Positions 33,873 through 47,694 of a stretch of 64,000 nucleotides of DNA are shown piece by piece. This stretch comes from Saccharopolyspora galaxeae (GTDB taxonomy: Bacteria > Actinomycetota > Actinomycetes > Mycobacteriales > Pseudonocardiaceae): assembly GCF_016526145.1 (NCBI RefSeq), contig NZ_JADDUE010000010.1:211940-275939 (forward strand). The letters run 5' to 3'. Within the stretch, counting starts at the first letter, position 1, and each line of letters starts with the position of its first letter. The notes under the pieces were generated by a model. That model saw only the letters and a program-made list of their open reading frames with translations. It ran no database searches and had not been told where the DNA came from. The translations under genes and the position numbers were made by a program.

Positions 33873-35654
33873 TTGTTCACCACCAGACCGACCCTGCAAG
33901 GCACCCACGGCATGGCGGCCTCGACGCACTGGCTCGCCTCGGCCACCGCGATGGCGGTGCTGGAGGACGACGGCAACGCGTTCGACGCGGCGGTGGCCGC
34001 CGGTTTCGTGCTGCACGTGGTGGAACCGCACCTGAACGGTCCCGCGGGCGAGGTGCCGATCATCTTCGCGCCCGCAGGTGGCGAGCCGGTCGTGCTGTGC
34101 GGGCAAGGACCCGCCCCGGCGGGAGCGACGATCGAGCACTACCGGGGCCTCGGGCTCGATCTGGTGCCCGGCACCGGACCGCTGGCATCGGCGGTGCCCG
34201 GCGCGTTCGACGCCTGGCTGCTGCTGTTGCGCGACCACGGCACCAAAGAGCTCGCCGAACTGCTGAAGTACGCCATCGGCTACGCGGCCGGCGGCTACCC
34301 GGCGGTGGCGCGGATCGGGCAGACCATCGAGGTCGTGCAGGAGCTGTTCGAGACCGAATGGCACTCGTCGGCGCAGCTGTACCTGCCGGACGGCAAGCCA
34401 CCCGCGCCCGGTGCGCTGCTGCGCAACCCGGCGCTGGCCGAAACGTGGCGCCGAGTCCTCGCCGAAGCCACCGGCCCCTCCCGCGAAGCCCGCATCGACG
34501 CCGCCCGGCGCGTGTGGCGCGAAGGATTCATCGCCGAAGAACTCGCCGGCGCCGCCGCGCAGTCCACCATGGACAGTTCAGGCGAGCGGCACGCCGGAAC
34601 GCTCACCGGCGAGGACATCGCCGCGTTCACCGCTTCCTACGAGCAGCCGGTGAGCTACCAGCGGGACGGCTGGACGGTGTGCAAAGCCGGTCTGTGGAGC
34701 CAGGGCCCGGTGCTGTTGCAGCAGCTCGCGCTGCTGCCGGACGAACTCGACCCGGCGAGCCCGGAGTACCTGCACACGCTGATCGAAGGCACCAAGCTCG
34801 CGATGGCCGACCGCGAAGCCTGGTACGGCGACCGCACCGAGGTCACCATCGCCGAACTGCTCGACCCCGGCTACAACGCGAAGCGGCGCGCCCTGATCGG
34901 CGAAGAAGCCTCCCGCGAGCTGCGCCCCGGGCACCCCGGCGGCCGCGCCCCGCAGCTGAGCGAGCACGCGCACCGGGTCCGCTCCGGCCCGCTGGAGCTG
35001 ACCGCCCCGGCCGGATCCGGTGAGCCCACCGTCGCGCGCACCGGCGAGACCCGCGGCGACACCTGCCACGTGGACGTCGTCGACCGCTGGGGCAACATGA
35101 TCGCCGCGACGCCCAGCGGCGGCTGGCTGCACTCCAACCCGGTGATCCCCGCGCTGGGCTTCCCGCTCGGGACCCGGCTGCAGATGGCCTGGCTGGATCC
35201 GGGCCTGCCGAACTCGCTGAGTCCCGGAAAGCGGCCGCGCACGACGCTGTCCCCGTCGCTGGCGCTGCGCGGCGGCGAGCCGGTGCTGGCGTTCGGCACG
35301 CCCGGCGGCGACCAGCAGGACCAGTGGAGCACGCACTTCTTCCTCGCGGTCACCCAGCGCGATCGGGTGCGCGGCGGCTACGACCTGCAGGGCGCCATCG
35401 ATGCGCCGAACTGGCACACCGAGAGCTTCCCCGGCTCGTTCTACCCGCGTGCGATGAAAGCGGGCGCGGTCACCGTCGAGTCCCGCATCGGCTCCTCGAC
35501 GATCGACGAGCTGCGCCGCCGCGGGCACGACGTGACGGTGGGGGAGCCCTGGTCGGAAGGCAGGCTCAGCGCCGTGGCCCGCGATCCGGAGACCGGGTTG
35601 CTCTCCGCCGCGGCGAACCCGCGCGGGATGCAGGGGTACGCCGCCGGGCGGTGA
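33873..35654 (+). CDS. Gamma-glutamyltransferase-family (YwrD-like) Ntn hydrolase
   Basis: 593 residues from TTG 33873 behind GGAAGG; GTG codons at 33831/33834 in frame would add 13-14 residues. No signal peptide. Large-subunit motifs: ASATAMAVLEDDGNAFDAAV, PHLNGPAGEVPIIFA. The autoprocessing nucleophile region appears as TRGDTCHVDVVDRWGNMIAA, where Thr in GDT would be the new N-terminus, followed by TPSGGWLHSNPVIP and PSLALRGGEPVLAFGTPGGD. GGT-like enzymes cleave gamma-glutamyl or N-acyl amide bonds; the substrate here is unknown. Confidence 0.85.
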   Translation: MFTTRPTLQGTHGMAASTHWLASATAMAVLEDDGNAFDAAVAAGFVLHVVEPHLNGPAGEVPIIFAPAGGEPVVLCGQGPAPAGATIEHYRGLGLDLVPGTGPLASAVPGAFDAWLLLLRDHGTKELAELLKYAIGYAAGGYPAVARIGQTIEVVQELFETEWHSSAQLYLPDGKPPAPGALLRNPALAETWRRVLAEATGPSREARIDAARRVWREGFIAEELAGAAAQSTMDSSGERHAGTLTGEDIAAFTASYEQPVSYQRDGWTVCKAGLWSQGPVLLQQLALLPDELDPASPEYLHTLIEGTKLAMADREAWYGDRTEVTIAELLDPGYNAKRRALIGEEASRELRPGHPGGRAPQLSEHAHRVRSGPLELTAPAGSGEPTVARTGETRGDTCHVDVVDRWGNMIAATPSGGWLHSNPVIPALGFPLGTRLQMAWLDPGLPNSLSPGKRPRTTLSPSLALRGGEPVLAFGTPGGDQQDQWSTHFFLAVTQRDRVRGGYDLQGAIDAPNWHTESFPGSFYPRAMKAGAVTVESRIGSSTIDELRRRGHDVTVGEPWSEGRLSAVARDPETGLLSAAANPRGMQGYAAGR

Positions 35655-35852
35655 CGGGCGGTGCACGGCGGCGGCGGCATTGATCCGATCCGCCGAACCG
35701 GAACCGCAGGATGTCCGGATTTATATTCCGGAATTGCTCGCCGAGCGTGGCCGATCAATCGCGGAATCGCGCTGTGGCAAACCGTCGCGTTGACGACCGT
35801 TGTAACCGATGTCACAGTGGGAAAATCGTCTTCCGCGCGTGAGGTGAGGCCA
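35655..35852 (+). promoter_or_regulatory. Promoter region before the lactonase operon
   Basis: It contains a TCCGGATTTATATTCCGGA near-palindrome (about 35714-35732), two TCCGGA half-sites around an A/T core, unusual in this GC-rich setting, and a TTGACG hexamer at 35789-35794 that could be a -35. An operator and promoter for the next genes are plausible. Confidence 0.4.
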
Positions 35853-36668
35853 ATGCAGGCAGCATCCGCCCCCAGCAGCGTCCGCTTGTTGAAAACCGGT
35901 GTCATGGAGTGCGACCACACCTGGTTGCTGCTCAAGCCCGGCGAAACGATCACGAACCGCTCGAACACCGCCAAGCCCGCGCCGTGGGGCACCTGCCCGA
36001 CGCACGCGGTGCTGGTCGAACACCCCGAGGGCCGGGTCCTGTGGGACACCGGCGTGCCGCAGGACTGGGAGTCCCGGTGGGCGCCCACCGGGCTGCAGGA
36101 ATTCTTCCCGGTGCAGGCCGGAACCACTTATCTCACCGATTCGCTGGCCGCGTTGGAACTGACTCCCGAAGACATCGACGTGCTGGTGCTCTCGCACCTG
36201 CACTTCGATCACGCGGCGAATGCGAAATTGTTCGACAACGGCCGCACGAAAATCGTGGTGAACCGCAAGGAGCACGAAGGCGCGTTCGGATTCGACGGAC
36301 CGTTCAAAGGCGCGCACCTGAAAGTCGATTACGCCGACATCGACTACACGCTGGTCGACGGCGACAGCGAGATCCTGCCCGGCGTCAACGTCATCGACAC
36401 CCCCGGGCACACCTGGGGCACCATGTCGCTGCAGGTGGACCTGCCCGAGTCCGGCACCAAGCTGTTCACCTCCGACGCGGTGTACCTCTCGGAGAGCTGG
36501 GGCCCGCCGCCGATCGGCGCCGCCATCGTCTGGGACAGCGTGCGCTGGCTGGAATCGGTGGAGAAGCTGCGCGGCATCGCCGAGCGGACCGGCGCCGAAG
36601 TCATCTTCGGCCACGACGCCGCACAGGCCGAGAAATTGACGTTCGCGCCCGACGGCGAATACCGCTAG
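35853..36668 (+). CDS. MBL-fold lactonase (N-acyl homoserine/gamma-butyrolactone hydrolase family)
   Basis: 271 residues from ATG 35853. The metal motif [18 protein letters not shown] (HxHxDH) is followed by a distal His in [20 protein letters not shown], the Asp bridging ligand in [11 protein letters not shown] and a final His in VIFGHDAAQ. The N-terminal [20 protein letters not shown] matches AiiA/AttM-type quorum-quenching lactonases. It opens a lactone ring to the hydroxy acid. The next gene, 8 bp away, fits oxidation of that hydroxy acid. Confidence 0.85.
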   Translation: MQAASAPSSVRLLKTGVMECDHTWLLLKPGETITNRSNTAKPAPWGTCPTHAVLVEHPEGRVLWDTGVPQDWESRWAPTGLQEFFPVQAGTTYLTDSLAALELTPEDIDVLVLSHLHFDHAANAKLFDNGRTKIVVNRKEHEGAFGFDGPFKGAHLKVDYADIDYTLVDGDSEILPGVNVIDTPGHTWGTMSLQVDLPESGTKLFTSDAVYLSESWGPPPIGAAIVWDSVRWLESVEKLRGIAERTGAEVIFGHDAAQAEKLTFAPDGEYR

Positions 36669-36676
36669 GAGCCGGA

Positions 36677-37954
36677 ATGACCGAGTACCTGCACGAATCG
36701 GTGTTCACCTGGGGCGCGACCCCGCTGAAGTTCGGCGCGGGCGCGGCCGACGAGATCGGCTGGGACCTCGCGCAGCTCGGCGCGGAACGGGTGCTGGTGG
36801 TCACCGATCCGGCGATCGCCGCGTCCGGGGTGGCGCAGCGGGTGGTCGACGCGGCCAAGTCCGCGGGCCTGGTGGTCGACCTCTACGACCAGGTGCACGT
36901 GGAGCCGACCGATCGCAGCGTGCGCGCGGCCGTCGAGTACGCCTCGCAGTCCACATGGGACGCTTTCGTCGGGGTCGGGGGCGGCTCGTCGATCGACACC
37001 GCGAAAGCGATCAACCTGCTCACGACCTACCCGGCTGATCTCTACGACTACGTCAACGCCCCGATCGGCGGTGGCAAGGCACCGGACGGGCCGCTGAAGC
37101 CGCTGCTGGCGGTGCCGACCTCGGCGGGCACCGGCTCGGAAACGACGCCGGTGTGCATCATGGATCTGCTCGAGCACAAGGTGAAGTCGGGCATCAGCCA
37201 TCCCCGGCTGCGCCCGACCACCGCGGTGATCGACCCGCTGCTGACGCTGTCGATGCCGCCGGAGGTCACCGCGGCCAGCGGGATGGACGTGCTCTGCCAC
37301 GCGCTGGAGTCCTACACCGCGAAGCCGTTCCACAGCTTCCCGCGGCACAGCGCGGATACGCGGGTGGCCTACTGCGGCTCGAACCCGATCTCCGATGCCT
37401 GGGCCGAGCACGCGATGCGGCTGCTCGCGCGCTCGTTCCGGAAAGCCGTGCTCAACGGCGGCGACCTGGAAGCGCGCACGGACATGATGCTGGCCGCCAC
37501 GTTCGCGGGGATGGGATTCGGCAACGCGGGCGTGCACATCCCGCACGCCTGCGCTTACCCGATCGCCGGGCAGGTGCAGGAGTACCGGCCTGCCAACTAC
37601 CCGCAGGACGAAGCGCTGGTGCCGCACGGCGAGTCGGTGTCGCTGACCGCGCCCGCGGCGTTGCGCTACACCTTCCCGGCCGATCCGCAGCGGCACCTGC
37701 ACGCCGCGGAAATGCTCGCACCGGCCGAGATTCCGGACGTTCCGCCGCGCGATCGACTGCCCGCGGTGCTGTCCGAGCTGATGCGCGACATCGGCACGCC
37801 GAACGGGATCGGCGCGGTCGGGTTCGGCGAATCCGACATCCCCGAGCTGGTCGCGGGCACGGTCAAGCAGCAGCGGCTGCTGGCCACCGCGCCGCGCGGT
37901 GTCGGCGAGGACGATCTCGCGGCGATCTTCCGCGACTCGATCCGGAACTGGTGA
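36677..37954 (+). CDS. Hydroxyacid-oxoacid transhydrogenase-type iron alcohol dehydrogenase
   Basis: 425 residues from ATG 36677, eight bases after the lactonase stop. Group III Fe-ADH: GVGGGSSIDTAKAINLLTTY (NAD loop), AVPTSAGTGSETTPVCIMDL, GMDVLCHALESYTAKPFHSF and GVHIPHACAYPIAGQVQEY. The Asp/His residues in the last two bind the metal. The length and 'HACAYPIAG' agree with the ADHFE1/HOT branch, which oxidises 4-hydroxybutyrate to succinic semialdehyde while reducing 2-oxoglutarate. Paired with the lactonase it recalls AttM-AttL of Agrobacterium. Confidence 0.85.
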   Translation: MTEYLHESVFTWGATPLKFGAGAADEIGWDLAQLGAERVLVVTDPAIAASGVAQRVVDAAKSAGLVVDLYDQVHVEPTDRSVRAAVEYASQSTWDAFVGVGGGSSIDTAKAINLLTTYPADLYDYVNAPIGGGKAPDGPLKPLLAVPTSAGTGSETTPVCIMDLLEHKVKSGISHPRLRPTTAVIDPLLTLSMPPEVTAASGMDVLCHALESYTAKPFHSFPRHSADTRVAYCGSNPISDAWAEHAMRLLARSFRKAVLNGGDLEARTDMMLAATFAGMGFGNAGVHIPHACAYPIAGQVQEYRPANYPQDEALVPHGESVSLTAPAALRYTFPADPQRHLHAAEMLAPAEIPDVPPRDRLPAVLSELMRDIGTPNGIGAVGFGESDIPELVAGTVKQQRLLATAPRGVGEDDLAAIFRDSIRNW

Positions 37955-37959
37955 GCCCG

Positions 37960-38331
37960 ATGCCGATCTACGACTACGCCTGCGAGTGCGGGCACCGGTT
38001 CGAGGCCCTGGTGCACGGGTCCGAACCGCGCTGCGATCGCTGCGGCTCGCAGCCGGATCGGCGCCCGTCCGCGGTCCGGCTCGGCGGCGTCGCCGACCCC
38101 GGTCCGAGCCGGGACGACGCGCCGAAGAGCTGGCGGTCCACCGGCCAGGGCGACCGGGACACCGTCCGGCACTGGCACGAACGGATGACCAGGCGCGAAG
38201 CCCTGGAGGAGAAGTACCCCGAACTGGCCGGGGATCGGCGCCCGGTGCTGGCGCACGAAGGCCGGTTCGCGAACGCGCCGCTGCGCGCGGGCGACCCGCT
38301 GCCGCCCCGCGGCGGAGAACACGACACCTGA
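37960..38331 (+). CDS. FmdB-type zinc-ribbon protein
   Basis: 123 residues from ATG 37960; a GTG at 37951 overlapping the previous stop is an alternative. The MPIYDYACECGHRFE start with CxCG, then CDRCGS at about 30, is the FmdB zinc ribbon. The remainder is a charged, Arg/Pro-rich tail ending PPRGGEHDT. Such proteins accompany enzymes of one-carbon or amide metabolism and are thought to be regulatory or assembly factors. No enzymatic residue is visible. Confidence 0.85.
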   Translation: MPIYDYACECGHRFEALVHGSEPRCDRCGSQPDRRPSAVRLGGVADPGPSRDDAPKSWRSTGQGDRDTVRHWHERMTRREALEEKYPELAGDRRPVLAHEGRFANAPLRAGDPLPPRGGEHDT

Positions 38332-38472
38332 CCGCGCCGGTGTCGGGCAGCTTGCGCTGCGGCACGCATTGCTATGCAGACGACTTCGAGGGCTTCGCGA
38401 CGGAGCCCCGAGCAGTTCCGAACGGTCCGGCGATCGCCGAGCCGGGCCGCGCGCCGAGTCAAAGGAGACAGC

Positions 38473-39582
38473 GTGAAGACCAAAGCCGCCGTGCTGACCG
38501 AACCCAGCAGGCCCTTCGAGGTCCTGGAACTCGACCTGGACGGTCCGGGGCCGGGCGAAGTGCTGATCAAGTACACCGCCGCCGGGCTGTGCCACTCCGA
38601 CCTGCACCTGACCGACGGGGACCTGCCACCGCGGTTCCCGATCGTCGGTGGCCACGAAGGCGCCGGGATCATCGAGGAGGTCGGCCCCGGAGTCACCAAG
38701 GTCGCCCCCGGTGACCACGTGGTGTGCAGCTTCATCCCGAACTGCGGCACCTGCCGCTACTGCTCGACCGGCAGGCAGAGCATCTGCGACATGGGCGCCA
38801 CGATCCTGCAGGGTTCCATGCCCGACGGCTCGTTCCGGTTCCACGGGCGGGACGGGGATTACGGCGCGATGTGCATGCTCGGCACGTTCTCCGAGCGGGC
38901 GACGATCTCGCAGCACTCGGTGGTCAAAGTGGACGATTGGCTGCCGCTGGAGACCGCGGTGCTGGTCGGCTGCGGCGTTCCCTCCGGGTGGGGAACCGCG
39001 GTCTACGCCGGAGGGGTGCAGGCGGGCGACACCGTGGTCGTCTACGGCATCGGCGGGCTCGGCGTGAACGCCGTGCAGGGCGCGGTGCAGGCCGGGGCGA
39101 AGTACATCGTCGTGGTCGACCCCGTGGAGTTCAAGCGGCAGACGGCGATGAAGTTCGGCGCCACCCACGCGTTCGCCGACGCCGACGAAGCCAAGGAGAA
39201 GGTCAACGAGCTCACCTGGGGCCAGGGCGCGGACCAGGCGCTGATCCTGGTGGGCACAGTGGACGAAACGGTGGTCCAGCAGGCCACGTCGACCATCGGC
39301 AAGGGCGGCACGGTCGTGATCACCGGCCTCGCCGATCCGCAGAAGCTCACGGTGCAGCTGTCCGGCACGGAGCTGACGTTGCAGCAGAAAACCATCAAGG
39401 GCACGCTGTTCGGCTCCGCGAACCCGCAGTACGACATCGTGAAGATGCTGCGGCTCTACGACGCCGGGCAGCTCAAGCTCGACGAGCTGATCACGACTCG
39501 GTACACCCTCGACCAGGTCAACGAGGGCTATCAAGACCTGCGCGACGGCAAGAACATCCGCGGCGTGGTCGTCATGGACTAG
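38473..39582 (+). CDS. NDMA-dependent-type zinc alcohol dehydrogenase
   Basis: 369 residues from GTG 38473 behind AAAGGAG. GroES domain: LCHSDLHLTDGDLPPRFPIV and GGHEGAGIIEEVGPGV supply the catalytic Cys and His. The structural zinc Cys cluster is CGTCRYCSTGRQSICD. Rossmann domain: VVVYGIGGLGVNAVQGAVQA. The layout and the length match mycobacterial NDMA-dependent alcohol:acceptor oxidoreductases, which hold NAD tightly and need an external acceptor (mycofactocin in some species). It is followed by a structured repeat and a terminator hairpin. Confidence 0.85.
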   Translation: MKTKAAVLTEPSRPFEVLELDLDGPGPGEVLIKYTAAGLCHSDLHLTDGDLPPRFPIVGGHEGAGIIEEVGPGVTKVAPGDHVVCSFIPNCGTCRYCSTGRQSICDMGATILQGSMPDGSFRFHGRDGDYGAMCMLGTFSERATISQHSVVKVDDWLPLETAVLVGCGVPSGWGTAVYAGGVQAGDTVVVYGIGGLGVNAVQGAVQAGAKYIVVVDPVEFKRQTAMKFGATHAFADADEAKEKVNELTWGQGADQALILVGTVDETVVQQATSTIGKGGTVVITGLADPQKLTVQLSGTELTLQQKTIKGTLFGSANPQYDIVKMLRLYDAGQLKLDELITTRYTLDQVNEGYQDLRDGKNIRGVVVMD

Positions 39583-39598
39583 GAGCGTTTAGGAAATG

Positions 39599-39733
39599 GT
39601 TTGCGTAGCGGGTCGGGTAGCGGAACCTCAGACGCCTTCTGGCTCCGGGATCTCATCCTGAAGTAGCTTCCCTACTCGGCGTCTGAGCTGTCCTTGCCAG
39701 AAGACGTCTGAGAACCCGCCGGTGGTCCGGCTG
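39599..39733. repeat. Structured intergenic repeat, copy 1
   Basis: It begins GTTTGCGTAGCGGGTC and ends AGAACCCGCCGGTGGTCC. An outer stem (CTCAGACGCCTTCTGGC with GCCAGAAGACGTCTGAG, nearly perfect) encloses a small AGTAG...CTACT hairpin and the conserved word CTGTCCT. The second copy at 43375-43522 has the same ends and the same layout but different stem bases. See findings. Confidence 0.75.
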
Positions 39734-39800
39734 ACTCCTCGGGCGGCGCAAGCGGCTGCCACCGCTTTTCAAACAGAACCTGGCCGTCCCGGCCGCTGTT

Positions 39801-39835
39801 CGGCCCGGTTCGTCCGTTGTGGACGGACCGGGCCG
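39801..39835. terminator. 15-bp hairpin terminator-like element
   Basis: CGGCCCGGTTCGTCC pairs with GGACGGACCGGGCCG (one G-T wobble) around a GTTGT loop. It lies between the rightward alcohol dehydrogenase and the leftward alkB-like gene, so it can act on both. The rest of the 353-bp gap after 39582 holds the structured repeat and nothing else recognisable. Confidence 0.7.
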
Positions 39836-39935
39836 TTGCGTGCCGGTAACGCCGGGCAGTGTTCAGGCGTCCTGCGTGGACTCGCCGGCGAGCGGGCCGT
39901 CCCGGTGGGCGGAATCGCGCGTCCACATCGGACCG

Positions 39936-40565
39936 TCAGGGCAGTCCCGACTCGCGCAGCGTGATGTTCAGGCGTCCGCCCGCCATGCCGATTTCCGGTC
40001 CGGTTCCCGGGAAGGTCTTCGGCACGCCGTGGTAGGCGAGTCGGGAGCTGCCGCCGAACACGAACAGGTCGCCGGAGCGCAGATCGACGTCCGTCCAGGG
40101 CTTGCCGCGGCCCTCGGTGTTGCCGAAGCGGAACGTGCAGGCGTCGCCGAGGCTCAGCGACACCACCGGCGCAAGGGTTCGTTCGTCGCGGTCCTGGTGC
40201 ATGCCCATCCGCGCCTGGGCGTCGTAGAAGTTGACCAGCGCCACGTCCGGGTCGTAATCCGCGCCGACCCCGTAGGCGTCGGCGACCGCCTCCCGGCCGA
40301 GTGCTCCCAGCCAGCCCGGGAACGGCGTGACCGGCGAGCCGTCGCCGTCGTCCACGGTGCGCGAGTACCGGTACGGATACCAGTGCCACCCGAGGCAGAC
40401 CGTGCGCACCGACATCACGCCCCCGCTCGGCAGCCGCGGTGAGCGCAGGCCCGCGCTCGCGGCCCATTCCCGGCACGCGCGGACGAGATCCCTCTGGGCA
40501 TCGAGGCCCAGCCAGCCGGGCACGTGCACCGCGCCCGGTGCGACTTCGGCCCGTTCCCGGGGCAT
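39936..40565 (-). CDS. alkB: AlkB-like 2-oxoglutarate/Fe(II) dioxygenase
   Basis: 209 residues from ATG 40565; a longer reading frame upstream runs into the furA promoter. The iron ligands are HQD in [11 protein letters not shown] and His in [12 protein letters not shown]. The 2-oxoglutarate-binding Arg lies in [31 protein letters not shown] and [16 protein letters not shown] match DNA alkylation-repair AlkB. It would remove 1-methyladenine and 3-methylcytosine lesions. It is divergent from furA-katG, an oxidative-stress pair. Confidence 0.9.
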   Translation of the reverse strand: MPRERAEVAPGAVHVPGWLGLDAQRDLVRACREWAASAGLRSPRLPSGGVMSVRTVCLGWHWYPYRYSRTVDDGDGSPVTPFPGWLGALGREAVADAYGVGADYDPDVALVNFYDAQARMGMHQDRDERTLAPVVSLSLGDACTFRFGNTEGRGKPWTDVDLRSGDLFVFGGSSRLAYHGVPKTFPGTGPEIGMAGGRLNITLRESGLP

Positions 40566-40652
40566 CAACGGCTCCACGCACCCAGTCCAGCACGCTCCAC
40601 CGGGGCCGGGCGACGCCCGGGGTAACGGCACGGCAAGAATCTGCGGAACACT

Positions 40653-40674
40653 CTTGATTCATTCCAGAAAATGG
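40653..40674 (+). promoter_or_regulatory. furA promoter/FurA operator
   Basis: CTTGATTCATTCCAGAAAAT closely resembles the furA promoter/operator of mycobacteria and streptomycetes (TTGACT-type -35 overlapping an ATTCCAGAAAA box bound by FurA). The start codon at 40690 lies at about the expected transcription start, so a leaderless message is likely. The match is from memory of the published motif. Confidence 0.75.
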
Positions 40675-40689
40675 CTCAAACTGCTGCGC

Positions 40690-43348
<2,659 letters not shown>

Positions 43349-43374
43349 TTCCTTGTTGAAAGCCCATTTTTGAG

Positions 43375-43522
43375 GTTTGCGTAGCGGGTCAGGTGGCGGA
43401 ACCTCAGCGGCTTCCTCGCTGCCCCTTGCCGATGTGACCGCGATTTCTGACGTAGGCCCCTACGCGGCGAAATCGCTGTCCTCGCGAGGAAGCCGCTGAG
43501 AACCCGCGGCGGTGCCGGTTGC
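43375..43522. repeat. Structured intergenic repeat, copy 2
   Basis: Same ends as copy 1 (GTTTGCGTAGCGGGTC at the left, GAGAACCCGCGGCGGTGCC at the right). Outer stem: CTCAGCGGCTTCCTCGC with GCGAGGAAGCCGCTGAG, 17 bp and perfect. Middle stem GCGATTTC with GAAATCGC, inner stem CGTAGG with CCTACG. The word CTGTCCT is kept. A further short hairpin, CAGCGGCTGCGCCGCTG, lies just downstream at about 43538-43554. Confidence 0.75.
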
Positions 43523-43597
43523 TTGCATGGTCGCTGCTCAGCGGCTGCGCCGCTGACAAGATGAAGATCAAAAAACAAGATCAAAAAGGGGCCGCGC

Positions 43598-43629
43598 ACC
43601 GGACTCCGCCCGCTTGGGCGGGGTCCGGT
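43598..43629 (+). terminator. 14-bp GC-rich hairpin followed by TGTGTT
   Basis: ACCGGACTCCGCCC pairs with GGGCGGGGTCCGGT (one G-T wobble) around GCTT, followed by a weak T-rich tail. It is the likely end of the furA-katG message. The other bases in the 412-bp gap (43349-43760) comprise the repeat and an A-rich stretch (43557-43587) with no recognisable gene. Confidence 0.7.
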
Positions 43630-43760
43630 TGTGTTACCGGTGTGCGTGTGCGCAGAGCCGCCGGGCGCTGCGCAGTGCGGCGCGGCTGGAGTGCGGTGTC
43701 GGGGGGTCCCAGTAGATTCTGCGGCGGAGACCGAGTTCGTCAGGCACATGTGGAGGTCCG

Positions 43761-46178
<2,418 letters not shown>

Positions 46179-46314
46179 GCCGAACTCCTCCCGGACGTCC
46201 CCGCGGCCGTTGTTGATCCGCTGCCCCTCGCGTCCAGCGCATCCTCAACTTGCTCGAAGCCCGACGAATCGCCTCCGATGTGGACGAAGAAGGTGCCGGG
46301 ATGTCCGGTGGTCT

Positions 46315-47604
46315 TCAGTAGACCGTGATCGCTCCGGTGAGCACGGCGAATGCAATGTAGGCCAGCGAGGCGAGCAGCACCCACAGCAGGGCGAAGCGCT
46401 GGAAGTCGCCGAGTTCGCGCTTGATGAGCCCGAGCAGGACCCACAGCGGCGCGGAGGCCGGGCCGATGGAGTGCATCATCTGGCCGATCGCTCCGGCCCG
46501 GGCGATCTCGATCGGGGCGATGCCGTAGTGGCCGGCCGATTCGGCCAGCACCGGCAGGACGCCGAAGAAGTAGGCGTCGTTGGACATGAAGAAGCTCAGC
46601 GGCAGGCTGATCACGGCGGTGAACAGCGGGATCAGGTTGCCGAGCGAGTCGGGCACGATCGACAGCAGCGCGTCGGCCATGGCTTCGGTCATGCCGGTGT
46701 CGGTCATGATGCCGGTGAAGATCCCGGCGCCGAGCACGAGCATGACCACCGGCACGGCGTTGCCCGCGTGCTTCTTGATGACCTCGCCCTGGTCGGCCAG
46801 GCGCGGGTGGTTGACCAGCAGAGCGATGACGAACGCGACCATGAACAGGTTGACCAGCTCGGCGACCCCGGCGATCAGCAGCACCAGCAGCAGCACGGTC
46901 AGAGTGGCGTTGAACCAGGTTCGCCAGTCGCGATTGTTCTCGTTGCGCTGCTGGGCGATTTCGGCGGCGAACTCGTCGATCACGGCCCGGTCGATGCGGT
47001 CGCGCTGGCCGCGGCCGAGCACCCAGGCGATGCCGATGATGGCTAGCGAGGTCAGCACCATCGGCGCGATCATGTGCGTGAAGTAGTCGGTGGAGTCCAG
47101 GTGCAGCACGCTGATTCCGCGGGTGGCTGCGCCGCCCCACGGGGTGGTGCCGGAGATGGTGCCCAGCGCCATCGTGGCAATGGTGGCGATCACCAGCGGG
47201 TTGATCCCCAGCCGCCGGTAGAGCGGTAAGAACGCGGAGCAGACGATCATGTAGCTGGTGGTGCCGTCGCCGTCGAGGGCGACCAGCAGCGCGAGGATCG
47301 CGGTGCCGACGCAGATGCGCACCGGGTCGCCCTTGGAGATCCGGATGATCGCCGTCGAGATCGGATCGAACAGCCGGGCATCCATCATCACGCCGAAGTA
47401 GAGCACCGCGAACAGGAGCAGGATCGCCGTCGGCGCGACGATCTCCAGGCCGTTGAGCATCATCTCGTCGAGATCGCCGCCGAATCCGGCGGCCACGGCG
47501 AAGACGATGGGGGTGACCATGATGGCGACGAAAGCGGTCAGGTATCTGCGCATCACCAGCGCCATGAAGACGCCGAGCGTTGCGAATCCCAGGACGGCGA
47601 GCAT
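46315..47604 (-). CDS. CitMHS-family citrate/hydroxyacid-metal carrier
   Basis: 429 residues from ATG 47604 behind AAAGGAG. About 12 TM helices. AILALLVALDGDGTTSYMIV and GTISGTTPWGGAATRGISVL are CitMHS hallmarks, and SFFMSNDAYFFGVLPVLAES is the repeat-related second half. The family co-transports citrate with divalent metals. Here it is the last gene of a tetronate/tartrate-type operon (90-bp gap), so a hydroxydicarboxylate or sugar acid is the likely cargo. The 136-bp gap before it (46179-46314) shows nothing notable. Confidence 0.88.
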   Translation of the reverse strand: MLAVLGFATLGVFMALVMRRYLTAFVAIMVTPIVFAVAAGFGGDLDEMMLNGLEIVAPTAILLLFAVLYFGVMMDARLFDPISTAIIRISKGDPVRICVGTAILALLVALDGDGTTSYMIVCSAFLPLYRRLGINPLVIATIATMALGTISGTTPWGGAATRGISVLHLDSTDYFTHMIAPMVLTSLAIIGIAWVLGRGQRDRIDRAVIDEFAAEIAQQRNENNRDWRTWFNATLTVLLLVLLIAGVAELVNLFMVAFVIALLVNHPRLADQGEVIKKHAGNAVPVVMLVLGAGIFTGIMTDTGMTEAMADALLSIVPDSLGNLIPLFTAVISLPLSFFMSNDAYFFGVLPVLAESAGHYGIAPIEIARAGAIGQMMHSIGPASAPLWVLLGLIKRELGDFQRFALLWVLLASLAYIAFAVLTGAITVY

Positions 47605-47694
47605 CGTTGCTCCTTTGCTGCGCGAAACGGCCGCGGTGCGGGCCGGGGCTCGCGCGCGCTGATCGGATCGGTGGGCGCCGGTGGCAGCGCGGGC

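Noticed and set aside
31226..34063. 945-codon leftward open frame
   Set aside because: It is antisense to four well-supported genes (BNR end, dehydrogenase, Nramp-like, GGT start); its product is His/Asp/Arg/Gln-rich noise.
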